Shown in pieces: positions 38,878-47,555 of a stretch of 64,000 nucleotides of DNA. The notes beneath the pieces were generated by a model. That model was not told the DNA's origin and did no database searches. It saw only the letters and a list, made by a program, of their open reading frames with translations. A program made the translations under genes and the position numbers. Origin of the DNA: Treponema brennaborense DSM 12168 (GTDB taxonomy: Bacteria; Spirochaetota; Spirochaetia; Treponematales; Treponemataceae); NCBI RefSeq assembly GCF_000212415.1, contig NC_015500.1, positions 1,116,001-1,180,000 on the forward strand. The letters are read 5' to 3'. Within the stretch, counting starts at the first letter, position 1, and each line of letters starts with the position of its first letter.

Positions 38878-41037
38878 ATGGCTGAATCAAAAACTGCAGC
38901 GGCAAAAACTTCAAAGAAGAAAGCCGCAAAATCGACGCTCGTTATCGTGGAATCGCCTGCGAAAGCGAAAACGATTGAAAAATATTTGGGTCCCGGATAT
39001 ACCGTAAAAGCTTCAATGGGGCATTTGATCGATTTGCCCAAATCGCGCCTTGCGATCGACGTGGAACACGGATTCAACCCGGAGTATATTACCGTGCGCG
39101 GCCGGGCGAAGCTGCTCAAAGAACTGCAAAAAGATGCAAAAAAAGCGGATGAAGTCCTGCTGGCAAGTGATAACGACCGTGAAGGGGAAGCCATCGCGTG
39201 GCATTTGAAGCATTCGTTCGACGGCAAAACGAACGCCGACATAAAGCGAATCGTGTTCAATGAAATCACGCCGCAGGCGATTACGGAAGCCGTCAAACAT
39301 CCGTCCGATATCGACGAATCGAAAGTGAACGCCCAGAAAGCCCGCCGTGTGCTCGACCGGCTCGTCGGATACAACCTGTCGCCGCTGCTGTGGAAAAAAG
39401 TGAAAAACGGTCTTTCCGCCGGCCGCGTCCAATCCGTCGCGCTCCGTCTGATCTGCGAGCGTGAAGTCGAAGTCGAGAATTTCATTCCTGATGAATATTG
39501 GAGCCTCGACGCGGATTTCGTAAAAGGCAAATCGAAATTTACCGCCCAGCTGGTGCAATATAAAGACAAGAAACCCGAACTCCCGAACGAAGCGGCCGTT
39601 CAGACAATAATCGACGAAATCGGGGCGCAAAGCTGTGAAGTCGTCGACATTAAGGCGACTGAAAAAACGGTTCGGCCGAAACCGCCGTTTACCACTTCAA
39701 AGCTGCAGCAGACTGCGGCGAACCGCCTCGGCTTTACGTCGCGCAAAACGATGCAGATTGCCCAACAGCTGTATGAAGGCGTCAACATCGGCTCAAACCG
39801 CGTCGGTCTGATCACGTACATGCGTACCGATTCGGTCCGTATCGCGCAGACGGCCATCGACGAAGTGCGCGCCTGGATTACCGAAAAATTTCCGGCGGAA
39901 TTGCCCGAAAAACCGATCGAATACGCGGTCGGAAAAAAAGCGCAGGATGCGCACGAAGGTATCAGACCGACGTACGTAACGTATACGCCCGACTCGATCA
40001 AGGAACACTTGACGCGCGATCAGCAGCGTTTGTACGCGATTATCTGGGAACGGTTCGTTTCGAGTCAGATGAACAACGCGAAAAGCCGGACGACGAGCGT
40101 CGATATCAAAGCTGGCGACGCACTTTTCAGAATATCGGCGAGCAAAGTCGTTGAGAAAGGATTCTATAAAGTCATCAAAACGCTTTCTTCAAAAGAAGAT
40201 TCGACCGGTACGCTGCCTGCTCTTAAAGTGGGCGAAAAACTCGAAACGCTCAAATTCTATCCCGAACAGCATTTTACGCAGGGGCCCGCCCGTTTTACGG
40301 ACGCGTCTATCGTTAAAACGCTTGAAGAAAAGGGAATCGGGCGGCCTTCGACGTACGCGCCGATCATTTCCGTTCTGCTCGACCGGTATTACGTTACGCG
40401 CAGCAACAAGCAGCTGGTTCCCACGCCGCTGGGGCGTATGATAAACGATATTCTGGTCGAATCGTTCCCGGAAGTGGTGAACGAGAATTTTACCGCGCAA
40501 ATAGAAAACGAACTGGACGAAGTTGAAGAAGATAAAGTCAAATGGTCGAACATGCTCGGCGAGTTTTTCTTTCCGTTCCGTGATAAAGTAAACGAAGTTA
40601 TGGCTACGCACGAAAGTTTCAAAGGCATGATGGACGAGCCGACGGATAAAATCTGCGAAAAATGCGGTAAACCGATGGTGAAAAAACTCGGCAGGTTCGG
40701 TTTCTTTCTTGCGTGTTCCGGTTTTCCCGAATGCCACAACACCCGTTCCATTCCGCTCGCGCATTGCCCGCGTCCCGGCTGCAACGGTGAGATCGTCGCG
40801 CGTAAAACCAAAGGGCGCGGCAAGGAATTTTACGGCTGCACGAACTATCCCGAATGCGATTTTATCAGTCATTTTAAACCGATAAACGCGTATTGCCCCA
40901 AATGCGGTCAATTTTTAGTTGAAAAATACGATAAGAAAAACGGTACGTATAAATCGTGCATCAATCCCGACTGCGATTATCTGCATTCAAATGACGACGC
41001 CGCGGAGCCAGCCGTTCCTCCCGGAGACGAAGAATAG
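38878..41037 (+). CDS. topA: DNA topoisomerase I
   Basis: Relaxes negative supercoils. 719 residues: basic lead, Toprim with LVIVESPAKAKTIEKYLG (~20-37) and SDNDREGEAIAWH (~98-110), active-site tyrosine in GLITYMRTDSVRIA (~315-328), EGIRPTYV, and three C-terminal zinc-ribbon-like units with Cys pairs (CEKCGKP, CPRPGCNGE, CPKCGQF). The in-frame TTG upstream at 38839 overlaps dprA; ATG 38878 with CAGAGG is preferred. It is followed 3 bases later by a xer gene. Confidence 0.96.
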   Translation: MAESKTAAAKTSKKKAAKSTLVIVESPAKAKTIEKYLGPGYTVKASMGHLIDLPKSRLAIDVEHGFNPEYITVRGRAKLLKELQKDAKKADEVLLASDNDREGEAIAWHLKHSFDGKTNADIKRIVFNEITPQAITEAVKHPSDIDESKVNAQKARRVLDRLVGYNLSPLLWKKVKNGLSAGRVQSVALRLICEREVEVENFIPDEYWSLDADFVKGKSKFTAQLVQYKDKKPELPNEAAVQTIIDEIGAQSCEVVDIKATEKTVRPKPPFTTSKLQQTAANRLGFTSRKTMQIAQQLYEGVNIGSNRVGLITYMRTDSVRIAQTAIDEVRAWITEKFPAELPEKPIEYAVGKKAQDAHEGIRPTYVTYTPDSIKEHLTRDQQRLYAIIWERFVSSQMNNAKSRTTSVDIKAGDALFRISASKVVEKGFYKVIKTLSSKEDSTGTLPALKVGEKLETLKFYPEQHFTQGPARFTDASIVKTLEEKGIGRPSTYAPIISVLLDRYYVTRSNKQLVPTPLGRMINDILVESFPEVVNENFTAQIENELDEVEEDKVKWSNMLGEFFFPFRDKVNEVMATHESFKGMMDEPTDKICEKCGKPMVKKLGRFGFFLACSGFPECHNTRSIPLAHCPRPGCNGEIVARKTKGRGKEFYGCTNYPECDFISHFKPINAYCPKCGQFLVEKYDKKNGTYKSCINPDCDYLHSNDDAAEPAVPPGDEE

Positions 41038-41040
41038 CGT

Positions 41041-41967
41041 ATGGCCGACGCTCCCGCGACGCTGCAGGAAGCTTGTGAAGAGTTTCTGTTGTATGAAAGC
41101 AGCGTCCGCAATTTGGCTTTGAACACGATTGCCGGTTACCGCAACGATCTGGCTCGATTGTGCCGGCTGCTCGGCGGCGCTTCTCTGCCGCTGACATCCG
41201 TAACCGTAACGGATCTGCGTTTCTGCATCGGTGAGTTGTCCCGAAAGAAATCCGCTGCTTCAAGCGTCAACCGGTTCATTGCGGCGGTGCGTTCTTTATT
41301 TGCCTATTGCCGCCGTTTTGAGTATATTAAAAGCAATCCGGCGACGGAGCTGCATACCGTAAAGCAACCCCGGCATTTACCCCGTTTTATGACCGAGTCT
41401 GAAGTCGACGCGCTTTGTTCCCAGCCGGAGCGGAAAACGCTTTTGTGGCAGACGCGGGATACGGCGATTTTTGAAATGCTGTATTCGTCGGGCTGCCGTG
41501 TGTCGGAACTGGCCTCGTTGCGGCTGTCCGATTTTTCGGCCGATTTCCGTTCCGCCGTCGTAACCGGAAAGGGCGGTAAGGACCGGCGGGTGTTTTTTTC
41601 GGAGCAAGCCGGAAAAGCGCTTGCCGGGTATCTTCGTGAACGGGCGGCTCGGATTCCGAAAAATCGGACGGTGAGCGCGGTCTTTATCAATATGCAGGGA
41701 ACGCCGCTGACGACCCGCGGAATCAGGTATATCGTTTCCCGGTATTCGGGACTTGAAGGAACCGATAAGCCGGTATCGCCGCACGCGTTCCGGCACACGT
41801 TCGCGACGTCGATGCTTTCGCACGGGGCGGACGTGCGCGTCGTACAGGAATTGCTCGGACATTCGAGTATTTCCACGACGCAGCGGTATACGCATATTAC
41901 GACGGAACAATTGATCGAAATATACAACAGGGCGCATCCGCACGGCGGATCGGACGAAAACGGATGA
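41041..41967 (+). CDS. Tyrosine recombinase XerC/XerD-type 2
   Basis: A 308-residue tyrosine recombinase with N-terminal domain TLQEACEEFLLYESSVRNLA, then R in SSGCRVSELASLRL, K in GKGGKDRRVFF, HAFRHTFATSMLSHGADV, GHSSISTTQRYTH. It lies between topA and hslV, the position held by xerC (codV) in Firmicutes, so XerC is likelier here and XerD for the copy at 36205; the sequence alone does not settle which is which. Confidence 0.93.
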   Translation: MADAPATLQEACEEFLLYESSVRNLALNTIAGYRNDLARLCRLLGGASLPLTSVTVTDLRFCIGELSRKKSAASSVNRFIAAVRSLFAYCRRFEYIKSNPATELHTVKQPRHLPRFMTESEVDALCSQPERKTLLWQTRDTAIFEMLYSSGCRVSELASLRLSDFSADFRSAVVTGKGGKDRRVFFSEQAGKALAGYLRERAARIPKNRTVSAVFINMQGTPLTTRGIRYIVSRYSGLEGTDKPVSPHAFRHTFATSMLSHGADVRVVQELLGHSSISTTQRYTHITTEQLIEIYNRAHPHGGSDENG

Positions 41968-42050
41968 CAACGCGTGCCGTTCCGACTGTAAGGCGTTTGC
42001 GGCCGGTTCGGGTTTACATATTGAAGTGAGTGAAGTTTTGGGAGGAATGA

Positions 42051-42590
42051 ATGGAATATCCGAAGATTCGCAGTACGACGGTTATTGCGGTCAGAAAAAA
42101 CGGACGAGTAGCCATGGCCGGCGACGGACAGGTGACTATGGGCGAAACCGTTATGAAAGGCAACGCCCGCAAAGTGCGTCGTTTGTACGACGGCAAGGTT
42201 CTCACCGGATTTGCCGGTGCGACGGCTGATGCGTTCAATTTGTTCGATAAATTTGAAATCAAAATCAAGGAATTTGCCGGAGATTTGACTCGGGCGGCAG
42301 TTGAACTCGCCAAACAGTGGCGTACGGACAAAGCGCTGCGCCAGCTTGAAGCGCTGCTGCTCGTCGCCGATAAAGATAAAATTCTGCTTATTTCCGGTAC
42401 CGGCGACGTTATCGAACCGGAAAACGACGTGCTGGCGATCGGTTCCGGCGGCAATTACGCGTACGCTGCCGCACTTGCGTATCTTGATTCGTCCGATCTG
42501 GGCGCAAAAGAAATTGCGGAAAAAAGCCTGAAAATTGCAGGCAATATCTGTATCTATACGAATAATCACATTACCGTGGAGGAACTCTAA
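42051..42590 (+). CDS. hslV: ATP-dependent protease peptidase subunit HslV
   Basis: Proteolytic subunit of HslVU. 179 residues: an 8- or 9-residue propeptide (MEYPKIRS) is removed to expose the threonine nucleophile of [20 protein letters not shown]; also [37 protein letters not shown] and a C-terminal ITVEEL. GGGAGG lies upstream. It is followed 2 bases later by hslU, so both subunits are made together. Confidence 0.97.
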   Translation: MEYPKIRSTTVIAVRKNGRVAMAGDGQVTMGETVMKGNARKVRRLYDGKVLTGFAGATADAFNLFDKFEIKIKEFAGDLTRAAVELAKQWRTDKALRQLEALLLVADKDKILLISGTGDVIEPENDVLAIGSGGNYAYAAALAYLDSSDLGAKEIAEKSLKIAGNICIYTNNHITVEEL

Positions 42591-42592
42591 TC

Positions 42593-44056
42593 GTGGAGCA
42601 GCTTGAAAATGCCGGAGTTCCGGTACGGGATTTAACGCCGAAGCAGATTGTGGCGCAGCTCGATACGTATATTATCGGCCAGCAGAACGCGAAAAAATCG
42701 GTCGCCATCGCGCTGCGGAACCGAAGCCGCCGTCTGAAATTGCCCGAAGATATCCGCGAGGAAATCGCACCCAAAAATATCCTCATGATAGGTCCCACGG
42801 GTGTCGGTAAAACGGAAATCGCCCGCCGGCTTGCAAAATTATGCAACGCACCGTTTTTGAAAGTGGAAGCGACGAAATATACCGAAGTCGGCTACGTCGG
42901 GCGGGACGTCGAGTCGATGGTGCGCGATTTGATGGCGGTCGGCTATAATATGGTAAAAGCCGAAGCGCAGGAATCGCTCAAATCACAGGCCGAAAGCCGA
43001 GTTGAAGAAGAATTGCTCGATTTACTGCTGCCGGGAAGCCGCAAAGAAGAAAAAAAATCGGTGCAGGCTTTGCCGCTCTCCATTTTCGGTACGTCGGTCT
43101 CCGAAAGCGGCGACGTATCGGCGGCGTCCGCGTCCGACGGCTCGTCTTCGGCTGCGGCTTCCGACACGCTGAACTCGTCTACCCGTGAAAAATTTCGCGC
43201 GATGCTCCGCGAGGGTAAATTGGAAGATCGGCAGGTTGAAGTTTCCGTCAAAAAGCAGAACAACGTGCCGTCTATGGAAATCTTTGCCGGCGGCAATATG
43301 GAAGATCTTGAAGCCGGTATGCGCCAAATCACGTCCATGTTCAGCGGCGGTAAAACCCGCAAAAAAACGGTAACGGTGCGCGAAGCGCGCCGGATTCTCA
43401 TCGAAGAGCAGCTCGACCGGCTGATCGACCCGGATAAAATTGCCGACGAAGCGAAAAATCGCGTAGAACAAATGGGAATCATTTTTATCGACGAAATCGA
43501 TAAGATCGCCGTCCGCGGCGAACACGGCGGGCAGGACGTTTCGCGGGAAGGCGTTCAGCGCGACATCCTGCCGATCGTCGAAGGTTCGACCGTCAATACG
43601 AAGTACGGTGTCGTCGATACGACGCATGTTCTGTTTATTGCGGCCGGTGCGTTCAATTTGTCGTCTCCGTCCGATTTGATTCCCGAATTGCAGGGGCGTT
43701 TTCCGCTCCGTGTGGAGCTCGATTCGCTTCACGCCGAAGATTTCAAGCGTATCCTTACGGAACCGAAAAACGCGCTTACCCGGCAGTATGCGGAACTGTT
43801 GGCAACGGAAAACGTAACCGTTCGCTTCGACGAATCGGCTATAGACCGTATGAGTTTTCTCGCCGCGGACGTCAATTCGCGTGCGGAAAATATCGGCGCG
43901 CGCCGTCTGCATACTATTATGGAGACGCTGCTTGAAGACCTTTCGTTTGAAGCGGACGAACACGCGGGAGAAGTTATCACGATTACCAGCGATTACGTAG
44001 ACGAGCGCCTCAAGAATATCGTTGAAAATCAGGATTTGTCTAAATACATTCTGTAG
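42593..44056 (+). CDS. hslU: HslU, unfoldase ATPase of HslVU
   Basis: Hexameric AAA+ ATPase that feeds substrates into HslV. 487 residues: LDTYIIGQQNAKKSVAIALR, Walker A GPTGVGKTEIA (~64-74), an inserted I-domain (~130-265) with a serine/alanine-rich low-complexity stretch (SASDGSSSAAASDTLNSS), Walker B IIFIDEIDKI (~299-308), GRFPLRVEL, sensor region, and a C-terminal DLSKYIL that docks into HslV. GTG start at 42593 behind GGAGG. The I-domain stretch is longer than in E. coli HslU. Confidence 0.97.
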   Translation: MEQLENAGVPVRDLTPKQIVAQLDTYIIGQQNAKKSVAIALRNRSRRLKLPEDIREEIAPKNILMIGPTGVGKTEIARRLAKLCNAPFLKVEATKYTEVGYVGRDVESMVRDLMAVGYNMVKAEAQESLKSQAESRVEEELLDLLLPGSRKEEKKSVQALPLSIFGTSVSESGDVSAASASDGSSSAAASDTLNSSTREKFRAMLREGKLEDRQVEVSVKKQNNVPSMEIFAGGNMEDLEAGMRQITSMFSGGKTRKKTVTVREARRILIEEQLDRLIDPDKIADEAKNRVEQMGIIFIDEIDKIAVRGEHGGQDVSREGVQRDILPIVEGSTVNTKYGVVDTTHVLFIAAGAFNLSSPSDLIPELQGRFPLRVELDSLHAEDFKRILTEPKNALTRQYAELLATENVTVRFDESAIDRMSFLAADVNSRAENIGARRLHTIMETLLEDLSFEADEHAGEVITITSDYVDERLKNIVENQDLSKYIL

Positions 44057-44087
44057 TTCCGCCGGATTACGGCGTATGTGAAACGGG

Positions 44088-44132
44088 GCTGTCCGAGAAG
44101 CTATTTAATGTCATTCTTGGACAGCTTTTTTT
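44088..44132 (+). terminator. Terminator after hslU
   Basis: GCTGTCCGAGAA (44088-44099) pairs with TTCTTGGACAGC (44114-44125), one G-U, followed by T7. It separates the topA-hslU genes from the flagellar operon. Confidence 0.93.
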
Positions 44133-44210
44133 ATTTTCGTGTGAGAACGGCATATTTTTGCGTTCTGCGCCGAGACCTGTCGATTTTACCGTATTTTTAC
44201 CTGAAGCCGC

Positions 44211-44237
44211 TAAACTTGTCCGCCCGAATGCCGAAAA
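44211..44237 (+). promoter_or_regulatory. Sigma28 (FliA)-type promoter of the flgB operon
   Basis: TAAA (44211-44214), exactly 15 bases, GCCGAAAA (44230-44237). The FliA consensus is TAAA-N15-GCCGATAA, so 11 of 12 bases match with ideal spacing. It lies 61 bases before flgB and after the hslU terminator. It predicts control of basal-body genes by the flagellar sigma factor. Confidence 0.82.
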
Positions 44238-44298
44238 TGAAATATACGCAGCGGGCGGACTGCCCGAAAAGTGCGGTTCGATCTGGAGGTTTCAGGAT

Positions 44299-44715
44299 AT
44301 GAATACGTTTACGCGATCTGTCGATATGCTGCACCGTGCAATGGATGCGAGTACGCTTCGGTATCAAGTATCCGCGAATAATCTGGCAAACTCCGAAGTT
44401 CCGAATTTTAAACGAACGTCGGTCAATTTTGAAAGCCAGCTGAAGCGTGCGCTTGAATCGGAACGGAACGCGAAAGATTCGTTTCAGATGATAACGACGG
44501 ACGATCGCCATATCGCTTCGGAAGGGGCTATCGATTACCGCACCGTCGAACCGCGCCGCGTTACCGATTATTTGACGACGGCGAAAGCGAACGGCAACAA
44601 CGTGGACGCCGAACAGGAAGCGATGGAAATTCTGAAAACACAGCTTAATTATCAGCTTTTGACTCAAATGCAGGCGTTTGAGTTTTCCCAGCTGAAAGTT
44701 GCGATGAAAAAATAA
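44299..44715 (+). CDS. flgB: Flagellar basal-body rod protein FlgB
   Basis: Proximal rod subunit. 138 residues: MNTFTRSVDMLHRAMDASTL, the rod signature SANNLANSEVPNFKR (~26-40), and a C-terminal helix (EAMEILKTQLNYQLLTQMQA). ATG 44299 has GGAGG 9 bases upstream; a longer open frame from 44158 would include the sigma28 promoter and is rejected. First gene of the operon. Confidence 0.95.
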   Translation: MNTFTRSVDMLHRAMDASTLRYQVSANNLANSEVPNFKRTSVNFESQLKRALESERNAKDSFQMITTDDRHIASEGAIDYRTVEPRRVTDYLTTAKANGNNVDAEQEAMEILKTQLNYQLLTQMQAFEFSQLKVAMKK

Positions 44716-44830
44716 CGCGGTTCGGCGCGCGAGTACGGCTGTGCGAGGTGCGCTGATACGGCTGCACGCGGCGGCGTTACGCAGAATCGGATCGGCTAGT
44801 GATTCCGTTTGATTTTTTGAGGAGGCTGAA

Positions 44831-45286
44831 ATGGGACTTTTTACCAGTATCAATATTGCGGCGACCGGCATGAGCGTGGAGCGGCTGCGTACGGACGTTA
44901 TTTCCGATAATATTGCGAACGCTTCCACAACCCGTACCCCGGAAGGCGGTAAATTCCAGCGGAAAAGCGTTGTGCTGACTCCGATTGCGGAAAATCCGAC
45001 GTTCCGCAATCCGTTCGTTCCCGCCGATATCGACAACGGACCGGGCGCGGGCGTTCGTATCAGCAAAATCGTCAAGGATACGGCGCAGGGACGTATGGTC
45101 TACGATCCGTCGCATCCTGATGCGATCCAATCGGGACCGAACGCCGGATACGTCGAATATCCGAACGTCAATATCGTAAACGAAATGGTTGACTTGATTT
45201 CGGCTTCGCGCGCGTATGAAGCGAACTCTTCCGTGATTCAAGGTTCAAAAGATATGTTCAGCAGCGCGCTGGAAATTGCCCGGTAA
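44831..45286 (+). CDS. flgC: Flagellar basal-body rod protein FlgC
   Basis: Proximal rod subunit. 151 residues, starting MGLFTSINIAATGMSVERLR, with the rod signature SDNIANASTTRTPEGG (~27-42) and the C-terminal block EYPNVNIVNEMVDLISASRAYEAN in the usual place. TGAGGAGG precedes the ATG. The 115-base gap to flgB holds no gene. Confidence 0.95.
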   Translation: MGLFTSINIAATGMSVERLRTDVISDNIANASTTRTPEGGKFQRKSVVLTPIAENPTFRNPFVPADIDNGPGAGVRISKIVKDTAQGRMVYDPSHPDAIQSGPNAGYVEYPNVNIVNEMVDLISASRAYEANSSVIQGSKDMFSSALEIAR

Positions 45287-45360
45287 ATAGTGTATACTGA
45301 CGGCGTGAAGACGTTTACGCGCGCGGCTGCCGGACGGCCGCGCCGGGAGGAAATGAATAT

Positions 45361-45696
45361 ATGATTGGATCGTTGGAATTACTGCGGACACACGCGGCTC
45401 ATATCGGTTCTGCCGCCGTCGTTTCGGGACGGCACACCGCCGCAGAATCGGCGTCTTCCGGTACGAAGACTGCAAAGGGGACTTTTGAAAATTATTTGAC
45501 GGAAGCCGTCGATTACGTGAATACGAAGCAGATCGCTTCTTCAAGCAACGTTGAAAAACTGATAACCGATCCCGATTCGGTCGACATACACGATGTTACG
45601 ATTGCCATGGCCGAAGCCAGTATGTCTTTAAACCTCGCGCAGACGGTTATCGACCGGCTCATCAGCGGCTGGAACGAAATAACCACGACACGGTAA
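45361..45696 (+). CDS. fliE: Flagellar hook-basal body complex protein FliE
   Basis: Joins the MS ring to the rod. 111 residues: a variable N-terminus, then FENYLTEAVDYVNTKQIASS (~42-61) and the conserved C-terminal half DIHDVTIAMAEASMSLNLAQ and RLISGWNEI. GGGAGG is 10 bases upstream. Located in the standard flgB-flgC-fliE order. Confidence 0.93.
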   Translation: MIGSLELLRTHAAHIGSAAVVSGRHTAAESASSGTKTAKGTFENYLTEAVDYVNTKQIASSSNVEKLITDPDSVDIHDVTIAMAEASMSLNLAQTVIDRLISGWNEITTTR

Positions 45697-45757
45697 CATC
45701 CCTCTCATCGGCTGCGCCGTTTTTTCCGTTAATCTTCTCCGTTTTCCGGCGGAAAAC

Positions 45758-45786
45758 TTGTCAGTATGAAAAATATATGCTACAAT
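45758..45786 (+). promoter_or_regulatory. Internal sigma70 promoter before fliF
   Basis: TTGTCA (45758-45763), 17-base spacer, TACAAT (45781-45786), in the 152-base gap between fliE and fliF. It would give fliF and the genes after it a second, sigma70-driven transcript. Confidence 0.6.
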
Positions 45787-45848
45787 AAAATGAATGTATA
45801 TTGGTTCGTTCGTTGGAGGGGCAACTCTCCGGTGGGAGGCATGCATAA

Positions 45849-47555
45849 ATGAACGAATGGCTTAAAAAGCTGGTTTCATCTATAAAAGAATTGTGGGCAA
45901 AGTGGACCCTGATTCAGAAAATCATACTCTTCGGAATTATTGCCGTCGTTATAGCCGCGCTCGTTTTCATGCTGCGTTTTTCCGCAAAACCCGCAACGGT
46001 GCCTCTGTTTAACGTTGCCATTACCGATGTTTCAGCCCGTGATAATATTCTGTACCGCCTGTCTCAGGAAAACGTCGAAGCGGAAGTAAACGCTGCGGGC
46101 GTCATTTCCGTAAAAGACGAACAGACTGCCCGCAGAATGAGATCGGTTCTCGTTCGGGAGGATCTCGTTCCTACGAACGTAGATCCGTGGGCGCTGTTCG
46201 ATACGGAGCGCTGGACGATAACCGATTTCGAGCGGAACGTCAATCTGCAGCGTTCCATTACGCAGATGGTAAAACAGCACATTGAAGCGCTCGACGATAT
46301 AGACAGCGCGAACGTAGTCATTACCCTGCCTGAACGCACGCTGTTCGCTTCGGATCAGAATCCCACGACGGCAAGCGTTATTATCTATCCCAAACCGGGC
46401 AGCGATATTGCCGACAATAAAAAGAAAATTCAGGGTATCCAAAAGCTGCTGCTGCGCGCCGTTGAAGGGCTTAAAGAAGAGAATATTACGATCGCCGATT
46501 CTACCGGACGGATCGTAAACGATTTTGAAGGAATGGCGGCGAGCGAACGGGTGGACATCGTCGCGAAAGAGCAGAAACTCATCAAACAGCTTGAAATGGA
46601 ATACCGTGCGAGCGTTTTGAAGTCGCTGCAGCAGATTTTCGGTACGGATCGCGTGCGCGATCTGAATATAAAAATCGATATGGATATGTCCAAAAAACAG
46701 GTTGCCGGAACCGAATATTCGCCTATCGTCATCAAAGCCGATAATCCGAACACACCGTACGACGATTCTGAACTGCGCGACTACCTTCCGATCTCATCAG
46801 AGACCGTTACGAAGGTGTGGACCGGTACCGGTTATAATCCCGAAGGACCTGCCGGCGTGGAAGGGCAGAATCCGCCGGTGTATTCCGATATGTCGAACTT
46901 GTACGGCAAATCGGAAGAGACCGGTGTAAAACAGAATAACGTTATCAATACCAAAGAATATCAGGAAGAAAAAAGTCCGTCCATAGATCGCGTTACCGTT
47001 TCGGTCAACATTGACGGAACCTGGCGCAGAACGTATGACGACAAGGGGCAGCTCGTTTTGAATCCGAACGGTACGATCGCCCGCGAATACGTTCCGGTCG
47101 ACTCGGCGGTGCTTTCCAGTGCGGCGAAACTGGTGCAGGACGCTATCGGCTACAACAGAAACCGCGGAGATTCGGTTACCGTGCAGAACATTCAGTATGA
47201 TCGTACGGCCCAATTTGAAGAAGAAGATATGGCGTATATCCGTGCGCAGCAGCAGCGCAAAACGATCATGCTCGTGATCGCGGGTATCGCGGTCGTGCTG
47301 CTTGCGTTTATGGTGTTCCGCTTTATCAGCCGCGAACTGGAACGCAGGCGGCGTCTGCGCGAAGAAGAGATTCTCCGCAGAAATCAGATGGAGCGCGAAA
47401 AAACGTTGTGGGAAGCCGAGCAGGCCGGCATGGAAGTTACGATGTCGGTCGAAGAGCGCCATCGCGCCGAACTGCAGGAAAACGCCATCACTATGGCGAA
47501 AGAGCATCCTGAAGACGTGGCCATGCTCATCAGGACATGGCTGATGGAGGAATAA
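45849..47555 (+). CDS. fliF: Flagellar MS-ring protein FliF
   Basis: Forms the MS ring in the inner membrane. 568 residues: an N-terminal span (~24-46, IILFGIIAVVIAALVFML), periplasmic ring domains with NVEAEVNAAGVISVKDEQ, RSITQMVKQHIEALDDIDSA and NVVITLPERTLF, an acidic/proline loop, a second span (~472-492) and a cytoplasmic tail ending EHPEDVAMLIRTWLMEE, the FliG-binding end. It stops one base before fliG starts, as in other bacteria. Confidence 0.96.
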   Translation: MNEWLKKLVSSIKELWAKWTLIQKIILFGIIAVVIAALVFMLRFSAKPATVPLFNVAITDVSARDNILYRLSQENVEAEVNAAGVISVKDEQTARRMRSVLVREDLVPTNVDPWALFDTERWTITDFERNVNLQRSITQMVKQHIEALDDIDSANVVITLPERTLFASDQNPTTASVIIYPKPGSDIADNKKKIQGIQKLLLRAVEGLKEENITIADSTGRIVNDFEGMAASERVDIVAKEQKLIKQLEMEYRASVLKSLQQIFGTDRVRDLNIKIDMDMSKKQVAGTEYSPIVIKADNPNTPYDDSELRDYLPISSETVTKVWTGTGYNPEGPAGVEGQNPPVYSDMSNLYGKSEETGVKQNNVINTKEYQEEKSPSIDRVTVSVNIDGTWRRTYDDKGQLVLNPNGTIAREYVPVDSAVLSSAAKLVQDAIGYNRNRGDSVTVQNIQYDRTAQFEEEDMAYIRAQQQRKTIMLVIAGIAVVLLAFMVFRFISRELERRRRLREEEILRRNQMEREKTLWEAEQAGMEVTMSVEERHRAELQENAITMAKEHPEDVAMLIRTWLMEE

